NCBI GenBank assembly: GCA_963791225.1
Contig: CAWBRV010000003.1
Span: 1,612,001 to 1,676,000 of the forward strand
Reading direction: 5' to 3'
DNA: 64,000 bases
From: PALSA-612 sp963791225
GTDB lineage: Bacteria > Actinomycetota > Thermoleophilia > Gaiellales > Gaiellaceae
Shown: piece by piece, positions 50,371 to 59,570 of the stretch
Position numbering within the stretch: the first letter of the stretch is position 1
How the letters are laid out: the number at the start of each line of letters is the position of its first letter
The notes under the pieces: model-generated
The model's database searches: none
What the model was told of the DNA's origin: nothing
What the model saw: the letters and a program-made list of their open reading frames with translations, nothing else
Translations under genes and position numbers: made by a program

Positions 50371-51006
50371 CTAGAAAACGGCGATGTAGAAGGCGTGGTT
50401 CTCTTGCGTGACGTTGTCGAAATTGGTCACGGAGACGAACACGGTGCTCGTGTTGTTGTTGAACGGACACGTGATCGTGTCGGCGGGGGACGAAGTGCTC
50501 GTGTTCCCGCAGATGGCAGCGATCACGGTGCCGCGGAAGTTGAGATCACCATTCCGGAATGCCGACGTCACGGAGATCGCGTGGCCGGTGACCGCTGAGC
50601 CGAAGTTGACGTAGTACTGGCCGGCTCCGGTCTGGACGATGCTGATAGTCGGGCTGCTGCCCGCGACGAAGTTTCCGTCGCGCCCGACGAGCACCCACTT
50701 CGCGGCTGCGCCGGACGCACCGGTCGGCCCTTTCGCGCCGGTCGCGCCCTTGGCACCGGGCGTGCCGGGTGCCCCGGGTGCACCGGGAGCGCCGCGCGGT
50801 AGCTGGTTCGCCGCGAAGTCGACCTTGAGCAGCGAGCGGTCCTTCACCTTCGACGACGTGACGGCGTTCGACTTCAGCTGGGCGTTGCCGACGCTGTTCG
50901 TCGGCAGGGTGATCGCCGCGTAGCCCGTGCCGGCGAGCGCGACGAGAAGAGCAATCGTCGCGAGCACCGTCGCAGGCGAGGGGCGAATGAGTCTCAGGGC
51001 TCTCAC
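50371..51006 (-). CDS. Secreted collagen-like repeat protein
   Basis: 211 residues. Signal/anchor segment ATVLATIALLVALAGTGYAA, then LPTNSVGNAQLKSNAVTSSKVKDRSLLKVDF, a Gly-x-y stretch of about nine triplets (GAPGAPGAPGTPGAKGATG...) at about 72-100, and a C-terminal beta-rich domain with FGSAVTGHAISVTSAFRNG. Actinobacterial proteins of this type are exported and of unknown role; the short triple-helix segment suggests trimers. It interrupts an otherwise metabolic gene string and has its own terminator. Confidence 0.8.
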   Translation of the reverse strand: MRALRLIRPSPATVLATIALLVALAGTGYAAITLPTNSVGNAQLKSNAVTSSKVKDRSLLKVDFAANQLPRGAPGAPGAPGTPGAKGATGAKGPTGASGAAAKWVLVGRDGNFVAGSSPTISIVQTGAGQYYVNFGSAVTGHAISVTSAFRNGDLNFRGTVIAAICGNTSTSSPADTITCPFNNNTSTVFVSVTNFDNVTQENHAFYIAVF

Positions 51007-51085
51007 GATGGATCCTCCCTCGGTCGTGGCACCTGGTCGATCGTAGAGACCTGCTCAGACGTACCCCGTCGAGCGGCGGCCCGAA

Positions 51086-52648
51086 CTACATCCGGAAGAC
51101 GCCGAACGTGGTCTCGGGAATCGGCGCGTTCAGCGCCGCTGAGATGCCCATCGCGAGCACTCGCCGGGTGTCGAGCGGGTCGAGGATCCCGTCGTCCCAG
51201 AGGCGGGCCGTCGAGTAGTACGGATTCCCCTCCGCCTCGTACTTCGCCTTGATCTCGTCCGGGTCGGCGTCGCCGACCATCGTCAGCACCGTCGCCGCCT
51301 GCTCGCCGCCCATCACCGAGATGCGCGCGTTCGGCCACATCCACAGCTGCCGCGGGCCGTAGGCGCGGCCGCACATGCCGTAGTTGCCCGCGCCGAAGGA
51401 GCCGCCGGTGACGACGGTGAACTTCGGCACCTCCGCGCACGCCACGGCCATCACCAGCTTGGCGCCGTCCCGCGCGATGCCGCCGGCCTCGTACTCCTTG
51501 CCGACCATGAAGCCCGTGATGTTCTGGAGGAAGACGAGCGGAATCCGCCGCTTGCACGCGAGCTCGACGAAGTGCGCGCCCTTCTGCGACGACTCGGCGA
51601 AGAGGACGCCGTTGTTCGCGAGGATCCCGACCGGATAGCCCTCGATCCGGGCGAAGCCGCAGACGAGCGTCTCCCCGTAGAGCGCCTTGAACTCGTGGAA
51701 GCGGCTGCCGTCGACCAGGCGAGCGACGATCTCCCGCGGGTCGACCTGGTGGCGGAAGTCCTCCGGGACGAGGCCGTACAGATCGGACGGGTCGACGGAG
51801 GGCTCCTCGGGCTCGGCGACGTCGAAGGGTGGGTCCGGCGAGCGGCGGTCGAGGTTGCGGACGATCTCTCGGCAGATCGCGAGCGCGTGTTCGTCGGAGG
51901 TCGCGTAGTGGTCGGCCACGCCCGACTGGCGCGCGTGGACGTCGGCTCCGCCCAGCTCCTCCGCCGTCACGTCCTGGCCGGTGGCTGCCTTCACGAGCGG
52001 AGGGCCGCCGATGAAGATCGTTCCGGTGCCCTTGACGATCACCGTCTCGTCGGACATGGCCGGCACGTACGCGCCGCCCGCCGTGCAGGAACCCATGACA
52101 CACGCGATCTGCGGCACGCCCTGCGCGGAGAGCCGCGCCTGGTTGTAGAAGATCCGGCCGAAGTGCTCGCGGTCCGGAAAGACCTCGGCTTGCAGGGGCA
52201 GGAAGGCGCCGCCCGAGTCGACGAGGTAGATGCAGGGCAGCCGGTTCTGCTCCGCGATCTCCTGCGCGCGCAGGTGCTTCTTGACGGTGAGCGGGAAGTA
52301 GGTGCCGCCCTTGACGGTGGCGTCGTTGGCGACGAGTACGCACTCCCGGCCCTCGACGACGCCGATCCCGGTGACGATGCCCGCACCGGGCGCATCGCCG
52401 TCGTAGACGTCCCAGGCGGCCAGAGCAGACAGCTCGAGGAAGGCGGCGCCGGGGTCGACCAGCCGGTCGATCCGCTCCCGGGCGGTCAGCTTTCCGCGCG
52501 AGCGGTGGCGTTCGAGTGCCTTCTCGCCGCCGCCGCGGGCGACCTGCGCCGTGCGCTCGCGCAACTCGGCGACGAGGCTCTCCATTCGCCTCCGCCGGTC
52601 GGCGAACACGTCGGACTCCCGCTCGACCTGCGTCGCCAGCACGCCCAC
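51086..52648 (-). CDS. Acyl-CoA carboxylase carboxyltransferase, methylcrotonyl-CoA type
   Basis: About 520 residues. RHRSRGKLTARERIDRLVDPG, YLVDSGGAFLPLQAEVFPD, CTAGGAYVPAMSDETVIV, FLQNITGFMVGKEYEAGGI, and GAGNYGMCGRAYGPRQLWMWPNARISVMGGEQAA, the latter being typical of the methylcrotonyl-CoA carboxylase beta subunit rather than propionyl-CoA carboxylase. GTG 52648 is the likely start; GTG 52642 is close. It pairs with the biotin carboxylase/carrier gene downstream to carboxylate 3-methylcrotonyl-CoA in leucine catabolism (inference). Confidence 0.88.
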   Translation of the reverse strand: MGVLATQVERESDVFADRRRRMESLVAELRERTAQVARGGGEKALERHRSRGKLTARERIDRLVDPGAAFLELSALAAWDVYDGDAPGAGIVTGIGVVEGRECVLVANDATVKGGTYFPLTVKKHLRAQEIAEQNRLPCIYLVDSGGAFLPLQAEVFPDREHFGRIFYNQARLSAQGVPQIACVMGSCTAGGAYVPAMSDETVIVKGTGTIFIGGPPLVKAATGQDVTAEELGGADVHARQSGVADHYATSDEHALAICREIVRNLDRRSPDPPFDVAEPEEPSVDPSDLYGLVPEDFRHQVDPREIVARLVDGSRFHEFKALYGETLVCGFARIEGYPVGILANNGVLFAESSQKGAHFVELACKRRIPLVFLQNITGFMVGKEYEAGGIARDGAKLVMAVACAEVPKFTVVTGGSFGAGNYGMCGRAYGPRQLWMWPNARISVMGGEQAATVLTMVGDADPDEIKAKYEAEGNPYYSTARLWDDGILDPLDTRRVLAMGISAALNAPIPETTFGVFRM

Positions 52649-52679
52649 GGCCCGTGAGACTACCGGGCTGTCCGGCCAC

Positions 52680-53102
52680 TCAGCTCCGCGGCAGCGGCAG
52701 CTCGAGCACGTCGGCGTCGGCCTGGACGAAGCTCCGGCGCGCGTAGAAGTCGCGGGCGCGGCGATTGTCCGGCTCGACGACGATCTCCAGGCTGACCGCG
52801 CCCTCGGAGATGGCGAAGCCCTCGGCGTAGTCGACGAGCTGGCGGCCGATTCCCTCGTGCTCGTGGCGCGGGCTGACGAGGAGCTGCTCGATCCTGACGG
52901 CATCGCCCCGGCGCGTGAGCGCCACGTAGCCCGCATGCTCGCCCTCGAGGTCGGCGACGAACACGGTGTCCTGCTCGAGGCCGGTCAGCGTCGCGCGGTC
53001 GCTCCACGTGTCCAGCGACCCGAACGCCTCCCGCGCGAGGCTGAACAGGAGGCTCTCGTCCTCGGCCCGGTAGGGCCGGATCGTCGCCTTCCGGTACGAC
53101 AC
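52680..53102 (-). CDS. GNAT-family N-acetyltransferase
   Basis: 140 residues. IRPYRAEDESLLFSLAREAFG at the start and the acetyl-CoA region IEQLLVSPRHEHEGIGRQLVDYAEGFAISEGAVSLEIVVEPDNRRARDFYARRSF; HEGIG stands for the pyrophosphate loop. Substrate unknown. It lies between the O-antigen-ligase-like gene and the carboxyltransferase, 31 bp from each. Confidence 0.82.
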   Translation of the reverse strand: MSYRKATIRPYRAEDESLLFSLAREAFGSLDTWSDRATLTGLEQDTVFVADLEGEHAGYVALTRRGDAVRIEQLLVSPRHEHEGIGRQLVDYAEGFAISEGAVSLEIVVEPDNRRARDFYARRSFVQADADVLELPLPRS

Positions 53103-53132
53103 CGCACCGGTGATTCTATCGGTGACCGGGCC

Positions 53133-55070
53133 TCAACGATCCCGGGCGCGGCGGAGCGCGTCGCGGATTCCGGGGTCTTTCGGAGCGAGCCCGAGCGCGA
53201 TGTCGAGCTGGCGGCGGGAGGCGGCGAGGCGATGCGCGTTCAGGTACGCCATGCCGAGGAGGTAGTGCACCTCCGAGTCACCCGGCTGGAGGCCGACCGC
53301 AGTCCGGAGTGGAGGGATGTCGTCCGGCGACGGAGCGAGCGCCGCCTGTGCGAGCAATGGGTCGACCGAGAGCGGGTCGAGCACCTTCGCCCACGAGAGG
53401 CTGTCCGAGCGGGCCGAGGAAGTCTGTCCGTAGGCGCGGTCCGTGAACCGGGCCGAGAGCCACGGCGGGGCGAAGCCGAGCAGTGCGACGGCCGCGACCG
53501 CCCCGGCGGCGGCGAGAGCGGTGCGCGTGGCCAGCAGCGGGCGCGTGCCGCGCGATGCGCCGACGCCGACGAGAACGAGCCCGGCAAGACCGACGGACGG
53601 GATCGACCAGACCCAGTCGATCGCCGTGTGGACGGCCAGGTAGACGCCGGACGCGAACAGCGCCGCCGGGAGCAACGGGGCGCCCCGACGGCGCGCGACC
53701 GAGGCGAGCCCGAGCGCGCCCGCCCCGACGAGCAGGAGGAAGCCGACGATCCCCGTCTCGCTGAGCGCGTCGAGTTCGACCGAATGGGAGCGCTCCGGCT
53801 GCTCGTTGCTCCGGCCGTACCTGAGGTAGGCAGCCGGCCAGCCGTGGCCGCCCATGCCGATCAACGGGTGCCGGTCGAACTCGAGCAACGCCACCCGCCA
53901 GTAGTCGTAGCGGTTCGACCCGATCGAGCCGAAATGGGTCGACGCGGTCTCGTGGGTGGGGAGATGCTTGAACGACGCCCAGCGAGCCTCGAGGGAGCCG
54001 ATCGGATGGTCGGCGACCAGGAAGAACCCCGTCACGACGAGGAGAGCGAGGACGGAGAGGAGCGCTGCGAGTGTCCTACCGAGCAGCGGCGCCACCCAGC
54101 GCGACAGTGTCAGCCGTCGGTCGATGAGCGCGTAGCCGACGCCCAGGACGAGCGCGATGCCGGTCAGGGCGAGCGACACCGACCCCGCATGGTGGATCGC
54201 GTCCAGGAGGCCGGTCGCAGGCGCGCGGTACGGCGCCGTCAGCGCGCCGACGCCGACGGCGGCGAGGATTGCGACGATCGCGGTCGGCACGAGTACGCGC
54301 AGGCGCGCGCGCGTGGAGACGAACAGGACGATTCCCGACGCGGCGAGTGCGACGGCTCCGCCCTTGCTCCCGGTCTGCAGCCAGCAGGCCACCATCGCCG
54401 TCGCGGCGGCGAGCGACAGCGCCCGGAATGCGACTCCGAGCCGCCGGTCGGCCGAGAGCGCGATCGCGGGCCAGGTGCCGATCAGAAAGAGCGCCGCGGC
54501 CCCATTCCAGTACGAGACAGGGAAGTCGAGGCGGCCCTCGGCGTACACGTCGCCCGGAACCGTGGCGCCGCGCACCTGGAACAGCGTGACGACGGCGAGG
54601 AGTCCGAGCGCGAGCGCGGTGAGTACCGCCGCGAGCAGGCGGTCGGCCTGCGTCCGCAACGTCAGGAGCGGCGTCAGGAAGGCGCCGGCGTAGAGCAGGC
54701 AGAGGAGTGCGTCGTTCCTCGCGAGCGAGGGAAGCGGGCTCCAGGCGATCGACAGCGCGGTCCAGAGGCCGAACCCGGCCAGGAGCGCGGCGGCCAGGAG
54801 CGGTACGCGCTCCGGGAGGAGGGCGATGCCGGCCACGAGCGTCACGGCGAGCACGACGGCGACGACGAGCGCGTAGGGAAGCCAGTCGCCCGCGTCGACG
54901 CTGCCGTTCGTGCTCCAGGCGAGCGCCCAGGCGACGCCGACCACGGCCAGGGTGGGGATGACCCGCAGGAACGTGGCGGGCTGGAGAAACGGGTGATCGC
55001 GGTCGATACAGGCAATGTCGGCCGGATTCGGCGCCGACTCAAGTCTCGGGGCCGAGCGTGACGGCGCCAC
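53133..55070 (-). CDS. O-antigen ligase/polymerase (Wzy/WaaL-like) membrane protein with TPR tail
   Basis: 645 residues, 11-13 predicted membrane helices from about 38 to 560 (e.g. LAVVGVAWALAWSTNG, ALLLAGFGLWTALSIAW). The periplasmic region has SHSVELDALSETGIVGFLLLVG, the H-x-x-x-L-E/G motif of the ligase family. The last about 100 residues are soluble and TPR-like (LLGMAYLNAHRLAASRRQLDIALGLAPKDPGIRDAL). It probably polymerises or ligates surface glycan on a lipid carrier. Divergent from the LPFTG gene. Confidence 0.75.
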   Translation of the reverse strand: MAPSRSAPRLESAPNPADIACIDRDHPFLQPATFLRVIPTLAVVGVAWALAWSTNGSVDAGDWLPYALVVAVVLAVTLVAGIALLPERVPLLAAALLAGFGLWTALSIAWSPLPSLARNDALLCLLYAGAFLTPLLTLRTQADRLLAAVLTALALGLLAVVTLFQVRGATVPGDVYAEGRLDFPVSYWNGAAALFLIGTWPAIALSADRRLGVAFRALSLAAATAMVACWLQTGSKGGAVALAASGIVLFVSTRARLRVLVPTAIVAILAAVGVGALTAPYRAPATGLLDAIHHAGSVSLALTGIALVLGVGYALIDRRLTLSRWVAPLLGRTLAALLSVLALLVVTGFFLVADHPIGSLEARWASFKHLPTHETASTHFGSIGSNRYDYWRVALLEFDRHPLIGMGGHGWPAAYLRYGRSNEQPERSHSVELDALSETGIVGFLLLVGAGALGLASVARRRGAPLLPAALFASGVYLAVHTAIDWVWSIPSVGLAGLVLVGVGASRGTRPLLATRTALAAAGAVAAVALLGFAPPWLSARFTDRAYGQTSSARSDSLSWAKVLDPLSVDPLLAQAALAPSPDDIPPLRTAVGLQPGDSEVHYLLGMAYLNAHRLAASRRQLDIALGLAPKDPGIRDALRRARDR

Positions 55071-55166
55071 AGCGAACAGACACGCCTATTGACCTTTCAG
55101 CGAAAACGCCAACACTGAGTCAGAGAGGTTCTTGGGGAGAAGAGCCTGATGAACAGAGGAGGACGA

Positions 55167-55514
55167 ATGAGGCGTGTTCGAACCATTGCGGTGCTGCTCG
55201 GCGTCGGCGCCGCCCTGCTGCTCTCTGCGTCGCCGGCACTGTCCGCGACACCGCGGCAGATCTACAACGACTACGTCGCGCACGGAAAGCTGACGCACCA
55301 CTACTCGCAAAGCGATCTGGACCGGGCGTACAAGAGCGCCCTGCTCAAGGGCTACTCGCACGGCCACATGCACGGGTTCCATCACATGATCCCGCCGCCG
55401 CCACAGCAGGGGCTGCCGTTCACGGGGATGGACCTCGGCCTGATCACGGTCGGCGCGATCATGCTGCTCGCGTTCGGCGCAGGACTGCGGCGCTTCGCCC
55501 GGGCGAGGGCATAG
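55167..55514 (+). CDS. LPFTG-motif surface protein
   Basis: 115 residues from ATG 55167, with GGAGG 5 bases upstream (an upstream ATG at 55149 has a poorer site). Signal peptide RTIAVLLGVGAALLLSASPALSA; a short mature part rich in His, Tyr and Ser (YNDYVAHGKLTHHYSQ, GHMHGFHHMIPPPPQQ); then GLPFTG, a hydrophobic span and RRFARARA: a complete sortase sorting signal. A TTGACC (55089-55094) upstream may be part of its promoter. No sortase gene in the window. Confidence 0.75.
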   Translation: MRRVRTIAVLLGVGAALLLSASPALSATPRQIYNDYVAHGKLTHHYSQSDLDRAYKSALLKGYSHGHMHGFHHMIPPPPQQGLPFTGMDLGLITVGAIMLLAFGAGLRRFARARA

Positions 55515-55554
55515 GGAACGGGCGGAACACCACGATGTCGGCCGGAACCGAGGC

Positions 55555-57045
55555 ATGAGCTCGGCTGAGACAGCAGTCACGACGGCGAGAGCCGAAACCG
55601 CCCCCGAGACCGCCGTCGCGCAGCCACGCGTCGCGCGACACCCGCGGCGCGGCTCGGGCTGGTTGGTCGCATGCGTCGGCGTCGACGTCGTCATGCTCCT
55701 GCTCGCGGCAGGGGCGACCGCGCTCGGAGGACGGCTCGTCGGCTCGAGGACACCGTCTCCGGGCTGGATGATCGCGTTCACGGCCACCGTGCTCGTCGCC
55801 TACGCCTCGCGGGGCCTGTACGCGCCGCGCCTGCGTCTGAGCGTGATCGACGATGTCCGCAGGCTCGTGATCGGGACGGCGCTCGCGGCCTCGTTCATGG
55901 TCACGGCGGAGGTCGTCGTCGACGGGTCGGTGCCCGTCGCGTACGGCATCCTGCGTCTCGCCGGCTTCGCGTGCGCCTACGTGACCGCCGGGCATGTCGC
56001 CCTCTACTGGTCGCAGGCGCGTGCACGTGCCGAAGGCGAATCGGGCCGTCCGACGCTGATCGTCGGCGCCGGCCGGATCGGGGCGGTCGTCGCCAGGCGG
56101 TTGCTGGCGTCGCCGCAGCTCGGGCTGAAGCCGGTCGCGTTCCTCGACAAGGAACCGCTCGTCGACACTGCGGAGGAGGTCGGCGTGCCCGTCGTGGGAG
56201 CGAGCTGGGACCTGGACGAGGCGATTGCGCGCTACGACATCCGGCAGGTGATCATCACGTTCTCGACCGCGCCCGACGACGTGCTCCTCCGTCTCGTCCG
56301 ACGCTGCGAGGAGCTCGGGATCGACGTCTCCGTCGTGCCGCGGCTCTTCGAGCGGATGCCCGAGCGCTACTCCATCGACCACGTGGGCGGCATCGCTCTC
56401 GTCTCCCCACGCAAAGCGGATCCGCGTACCTGGGAGTTCATGGTCAAGTACACGGTCGACAGGATCCTGGCAGGGCTCGCTCTCGTCCTTCTGTCACCGC
56501 TCCTCGCCGTCTTGTCGCTGGCCGTGCTCGTGTCGATGGGGCGGCCGATCTTCTTCCGCCAGACTCGCATCGGCCGGGACGGCCGGGCCTTCGACATGCT
56601 CAAGTTCCGCTCCATGCGCCCGAGCGCCGAGCAAGCCCCGAACCTGCACGTGGTCTCGGCCGACGTGCTCGGCCCCGGAGGCGTCGAGGGAAACGTGGAC
56701 CGGCGGACGCGCGTCGGGACGTTCCTGCGCCGGTCGTCGCTCGACGAGCTGCCACAGCTGATCAACGTCGTCCGGGGCGACATGAGCATCGTCGGGCCGC
56801 GCCCGGAACGGCCGGAATACGTGTCCGAGTTCCAGCAGACGGTCTACCGCTACGACGACCGCCATCGCGTGAAGTCGGGCATCACGGGCTGGGCACAGGT
56901 ACACGGCCTGCGCGGCAAGACGTCGCTCGCCGACCGTGCGGAGTGGGACAACTTCTACATCGAGAACTTTTCGCTGTGGCTCGACCTGAAGATCGCGATC
57001 AAGACGGTCGGAGCCGTCTTCGGCTCCTTCGGGACGGTCGAGTAG
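55555..57045 (+). CDS. Polyprenyl-phosphate sugar-1-phosphate transferase (exopolysaccharide initiation)
   Basis: 496 residues: four or five N-terminal membrane helices, a Rossmann-like middle domain (TLIVGAGRIGAVVARRLL), and the catalytic domain FFRQTRIGRDGRAFDMLKFRSM, RRSSLDELPQLINVVRGDMSIVGPRPERPEYV, SGITGWAQVHGLRGKT. These are diagnostic of WbaP/WcaJ/PssY enzymes, which start a glycan by transferring a sugar-1-phosphate to undecaprenyl phosphate at the membrane. It follows the LPFTG gene by 40 bp. Confidence 0.92.
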   Translation: MSSAETAVTTARAETAPETAVAQPRVARHPRRGSGWLVACVGVDVVMLLLAAGATALGGRLVGSRTPSPGWMIAFTATVLVAYASRGLYAPRLRLSVIDDVRRLVIGTALAASFMVTAEVVVDGSVPVAYGILRLAGFACAYVTAGHVALYWSQARARAEGESGRPTLIVGAGRIGAVVARRLLASPQLGLKPVAFLDKEPLVDTAEEVGVPVVGASWDLDEAIARYDIRQVIITFSTAPDDVLLRLVRRCEELGIDVSVVPRLFERMPERYSIDHVGGIALVSPRKADPRTWEFMVKYTVDRILAGLALVLLSPLLAVLSLAVLVSMGRPIFFRQTRIGRDGRAFDMLKFRSMRPSAEQAPNLHVVSADVLGPGGVEGNVDRRTRVGTFLRRSSLDELPQLINVVRGDMSIVGPRPERPEYVSEFQQTVYRYDDRHRVKSGITGWAQVHGLRGKTSLADRAEWDNFYIENFSLWLDLKIAIKTVGAVFGSFGTVE

Positions 57046-57049
57046 TCCG

Positions 57050-57694
57050 ATGACGTCCGGGGGGACGGTGGCCACGCGCTCGGAACGCGAGGGTGCTCTT
57101 CGCGGTGTGCCCTCAAAGGGCGCGCCGGCAACCGCTGTGCTGCCCGCGCTCGACGAGCGGACCTGGGCCCAGTTCCGGACGCTGCTGGTGGCCGAGGTGA
57201 CGCGGATCGGGGCGTATCGCTCGCCCGACATCCTCGAGTACGGCTCCGGGGAGGGCGCTCTGGCCTCGCTCGCGCTCGCCCACGCCGGCTACGCCTCGAT
57301 CGGCGTCGACGCCTCGGAGGATGGCATCAGGCGCGCCCGCACGGCCGCCGAGTACGTGAACGGCGGCGTCCGGCCGCTCTACCTGGCGATGAACCCCGAG
57401 CACCTCGACTTCGGCGACGGCGCATTCGACGTCGTCTGCGGCACGGGAGTGCTGCACCGGCTCAACCTCGGCCGCGCGCTTGCCGAGGTCGCCCGCGTGC
57501 TGCGGCCGTCCGGCTCGGCCGTCTTCGTGGAGCCCCTGGGCCGCAGCCCGCTTCGGAGCCGCGACCTGCCGGCCGTGCGGAGCTCCTTCGGGCAGGTGGA
57601 CGTCCACGCAGGCGCGTTTCGCTTCCTGCCCCGGGTGCGCCGGCAGGTGGCGTACGGCGTGCTCAGGCTCGGCGAGCCGCGCTCGTACTTCTAG
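57050..57694 (+). CDS. Class I SAM-dependent methyltransferase
   Basis: 214 residues. Motif I ILEYGSGEGALASLALAHAGYASIGVDASEDGIRRAR, LDFGDGAFDVVCGTGVLHRLN and VARVLRPSGSAVFVEPLG. Located 4 bp after the sugar transferase, so it may methylate a glycan intermediate, though related enzymes have varied substrates. The 3' end overlaps the convergent Glu/Pro-rich gene by 4 bp. Confidence 0.82.
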   Translation: MTSGGTVATRSEREGALRGVPSKGAPATAVLPALDERTWAQFRTLLVAEVTRIGAYRSPDILEYGSGEGALASLALAHAGYASIGVDASEDGIRRARTAAEYVNGGVRPLYLAMNPEHLDFGDGAFDVVCGTGVLHRLNLGRALAEVARVLRPSGSAVFVEPLGRSPLRSRDLPAVRSSFGQVDVHAGAFRFLPRVRRQVAYGVLRLGEPRSYF

Positions 57695-58101
57695 CGCCAG
57701 AAGGCGAGGCGGGCGAGCAGGCCCGGCTTCGCCGCGTCGGCGAGTGTCGGCGCGGGCTCCGGCTCCGGCTCGGATTCGGGTTCGGGCGCGGCCTCAGACT
57801 CGAGCACGGCCTCGGTTTCGGCTTCGGCCTCCGGTTCGGGCACGGCCTCGGGCTCCGGCTCCGAGAGCGGAGGCACGGCGGCGAGAACAGGCTCGGGCTT
57901 CTCCTCCGGCAACGGCTCCGGATCCAGTTCCGGCTCGGGCTCCACGGGGGCGGGCTGGACGACGGCGTGCTCGAAGATCGACGGGTTGCGCGAGCGGGCG
58001 CGCTCGAGGTCGCCACGGATCGCATCCCGCATGGCGTCGAGGTGGCTCTGCTCCCTCATACCACTCTTGCGGTTCTCCGTTCGGCGGCGATCTCCTTTCA
58101 T
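57691..58101 (-). CDS. Glu/Pro-repeat protein of unknown function
   Basis: About 136 residues from ATG 58101 (ATG 58059 also possible). A short basic helical head (HLDAMRDAIRGDLERARSRNP) is followed by nearly 80 residues of Glu-Pro repeats (EPEPELDPEPLPEEKPEP, EPEPEAVPEPEAEAETE) and a hydrophobic C-terminus PGLLARLAFWR. It resembles an extended, acidic linker or scaffold. The repeat composition makes gene prediction less certain, but the frame is clean and bounded by a convergent gene. Confidence 0.5.
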   Translation of the reverse strand: MKGDRRRTENRKSGMREQSHLDAMRDAIRGDLERARSRNPSIFEHAVVQPAPVEPEPELDPEPLPEEKPEPVLAAVPPLSEPEPEAVPEPEAEAETEAVLESEAAPEPESEPEPEPAPTLADAAKPGLLARLAFWR

Positions 58102-58119
58102 GCGTGCCAGGGTACGCGC

Positions 58120-59550
58120 GTGAGAATGCGAAGCGTCGGGGGTCGGCACGTCGCGCTGTTCGTCGGTCTCGGCGCAGCGGCGCTCGCCGTGCTCTTCCGG
58201 CTGCCGTTCCTGAGCGCGCCCCTGACGGCGGACGAGGGCGGCTACGCCGAGGCCGCTCGGCTCTGGGGGCGCGGGGACACGCTCTACCGGGACATCTGGG
58301 TCGACCGGCCGCAGGGTCTCGAGCTCGTCTTCCGGGCCGTCGTCGCGGCCGGCAGCTCCCCGGACGTGATCCGCGGAGCAGCGGCGCTCGTGGGCGCTCT
58401 GTGCGTCGTGGCGACGCTGCTCGTGGCGCTGCGACTGGTGGGAAGGACGGCCGCGTTCGCCGCTGCCCTGCTCATGGCGACCGCCGGGGCATCGCCTTTC
58501 CTCGAGTCCTTCACGCTCGCCGGCGAGCTCGTCGCCTCCCTGTTCGCGATCCTGGCGCTGCTCGCGTTCACGTTCTACCTGCGCTCGCGGGCACTCGCGT
58601 GGCTCGTGTCCGCCGGCGTCCTCGGCGGCTGCGCGCTCATGGTCAAGCAGTCGGCCTTCGACGCGCTGGTCGCCATGGTCGGGTACCTCGTCTGGACGGA
58701 GCGCCGTCGCGCGCTGCGCCCGGTCGTCCTCGTCGTCGTCGCGGCCGCTGCTCCCGTCCTCGCGGGCGCGCTCGCGGCTGTGTCGCTGCACCGCTGGTGG
58801 TTCGCGGTCGTCGGCTACCGCGGCTCCGGCGACTCGCTCGTCACCGGCTCGTTCGTGCACAGGCTCGACCTGCTCGCGAACTCCCTGCCCGCGGCGGCGA
58901 AGGGCCTCGGGCTGCTCGCCCTCCTGGCCGTGATCGGCTGGCGCGGATCGCCGCTCCTCGTGCGGCTCTGGTTCGGGGCGGCGGTGCTCGGCGTCCTCGG
59001 CGGCGGCAACTTCCACTTCCACTACTACCTCCAGCTCGTCCCACCGCTCGCGATCGTCGCCGGCGTCGGGGTCGAGAAGCTCGTCGCCCGCCGCGCCTGG
59101 CGCACCGGACTCGTCCTCGGGGCGGTTGCGGTGGCGACGGTCGTCGTGACCGTGCCGCTCTGGTTCGACAGCTCGACGGCGCAGGCGAAGGCGATCTGGC
59201 CGGACGACCCGCATCTCCGACACGACGCCGCGGTCGTGCGCTACCTCGACGCGCACTCGCGCCCCGGCCAGAAGGTGCTCGTGCTCTGGGCCGCCGCCGA
59301 CGTCTACTACCTCGCCGATCGCGCGCCGGTGATCCCGTACATGTGGCGCCGGAACATCCAGGCGATCCCCGGTGTCCTCGACCGTCTGCGCCGCGAACTC
59401 GCCGCCCGGACACCCGCACTGGTCGCCGCGGTGCAGTCTCCGGAGTCGCTCGACAAGAGCGGCCGCACCGCTGCGATCCTCGCCTCGCGGTACCGCCGCG
59501 TCGCCGTCGTGGACGGCGTGCCGATCTATCGACCGCGACGGCCGTCGTAG
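58120..59550 (+). CDS. Membrane glycosyltransferase (ArnT/GT-C family 39)
   Basis: 476 residues from GTG 58120 (ATG 58126 alternative), about 10-11 membrane helices. Family opening RLPFLSAPLTADEGGYAEAARLWGRGDTLYRDIWVDRPQG contains the acidic pair (Asp-Glu) of the first periplasmic loop that coordinates the lipid-linked sugar donor. The C-terminal soluble part (VVRYLDAHSRPGQKVLVLWAAADVYYLADRAP) matches PMT_2-type enzymes. Likely decorates a surface glycan or protein. Confidence 0.82.
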   Translation: MRMRSVGGRHVALFVGLGAAALAVLFRLPFLSAPLTADEGGYAEAARLWGRGDTLYRDIWVDRPQGLELVFRAVVAAGSSPDVIRGAAALVGALCVVATLLVALRLVGRTAAFAAALLMATAGASPFLESFTLAGELVASLFAILALLAFTFYLRSRALAWLVSAGVLGGCALMVKQSAFDALVAMVGYLVWTERRRALRPVVLVVVAAAAPVLAGALAAVSLHRWWFAVVGYRGSGDSLVTGSFVHRLDLLANSLPAAAKGLGLLALLAVIGWRGSPLLVRLWFGAAVLGVLGGGNFHFHYYLQLVPPLAIVAGVGVEKLVARRAWRTGLVLGAVAVATVVVTVPLWFDSSTAQAKAIWPDDPHLRHDAAVVRYLDAHSRPGQKVLVLWAAADVYYLADRAPVIPYMWRRNIQAIPGVLDRLRRELAARTPALVAAVQSPESLDKSGRTAAILASRYRRVAVVDGVPIYRPRRPS

Positions 59551-59570
59551 GGGATCGGCACCATGAAGGG

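Noticed and set aside
57480..59570. Upstream extension of the secreted-protein frame to over 1200 codons
   Set aside because: The upstream part is low-complexity Arg/Pro/Ala and overlaps two well-supported genes; the signal peptide at 59571 marks the true start.
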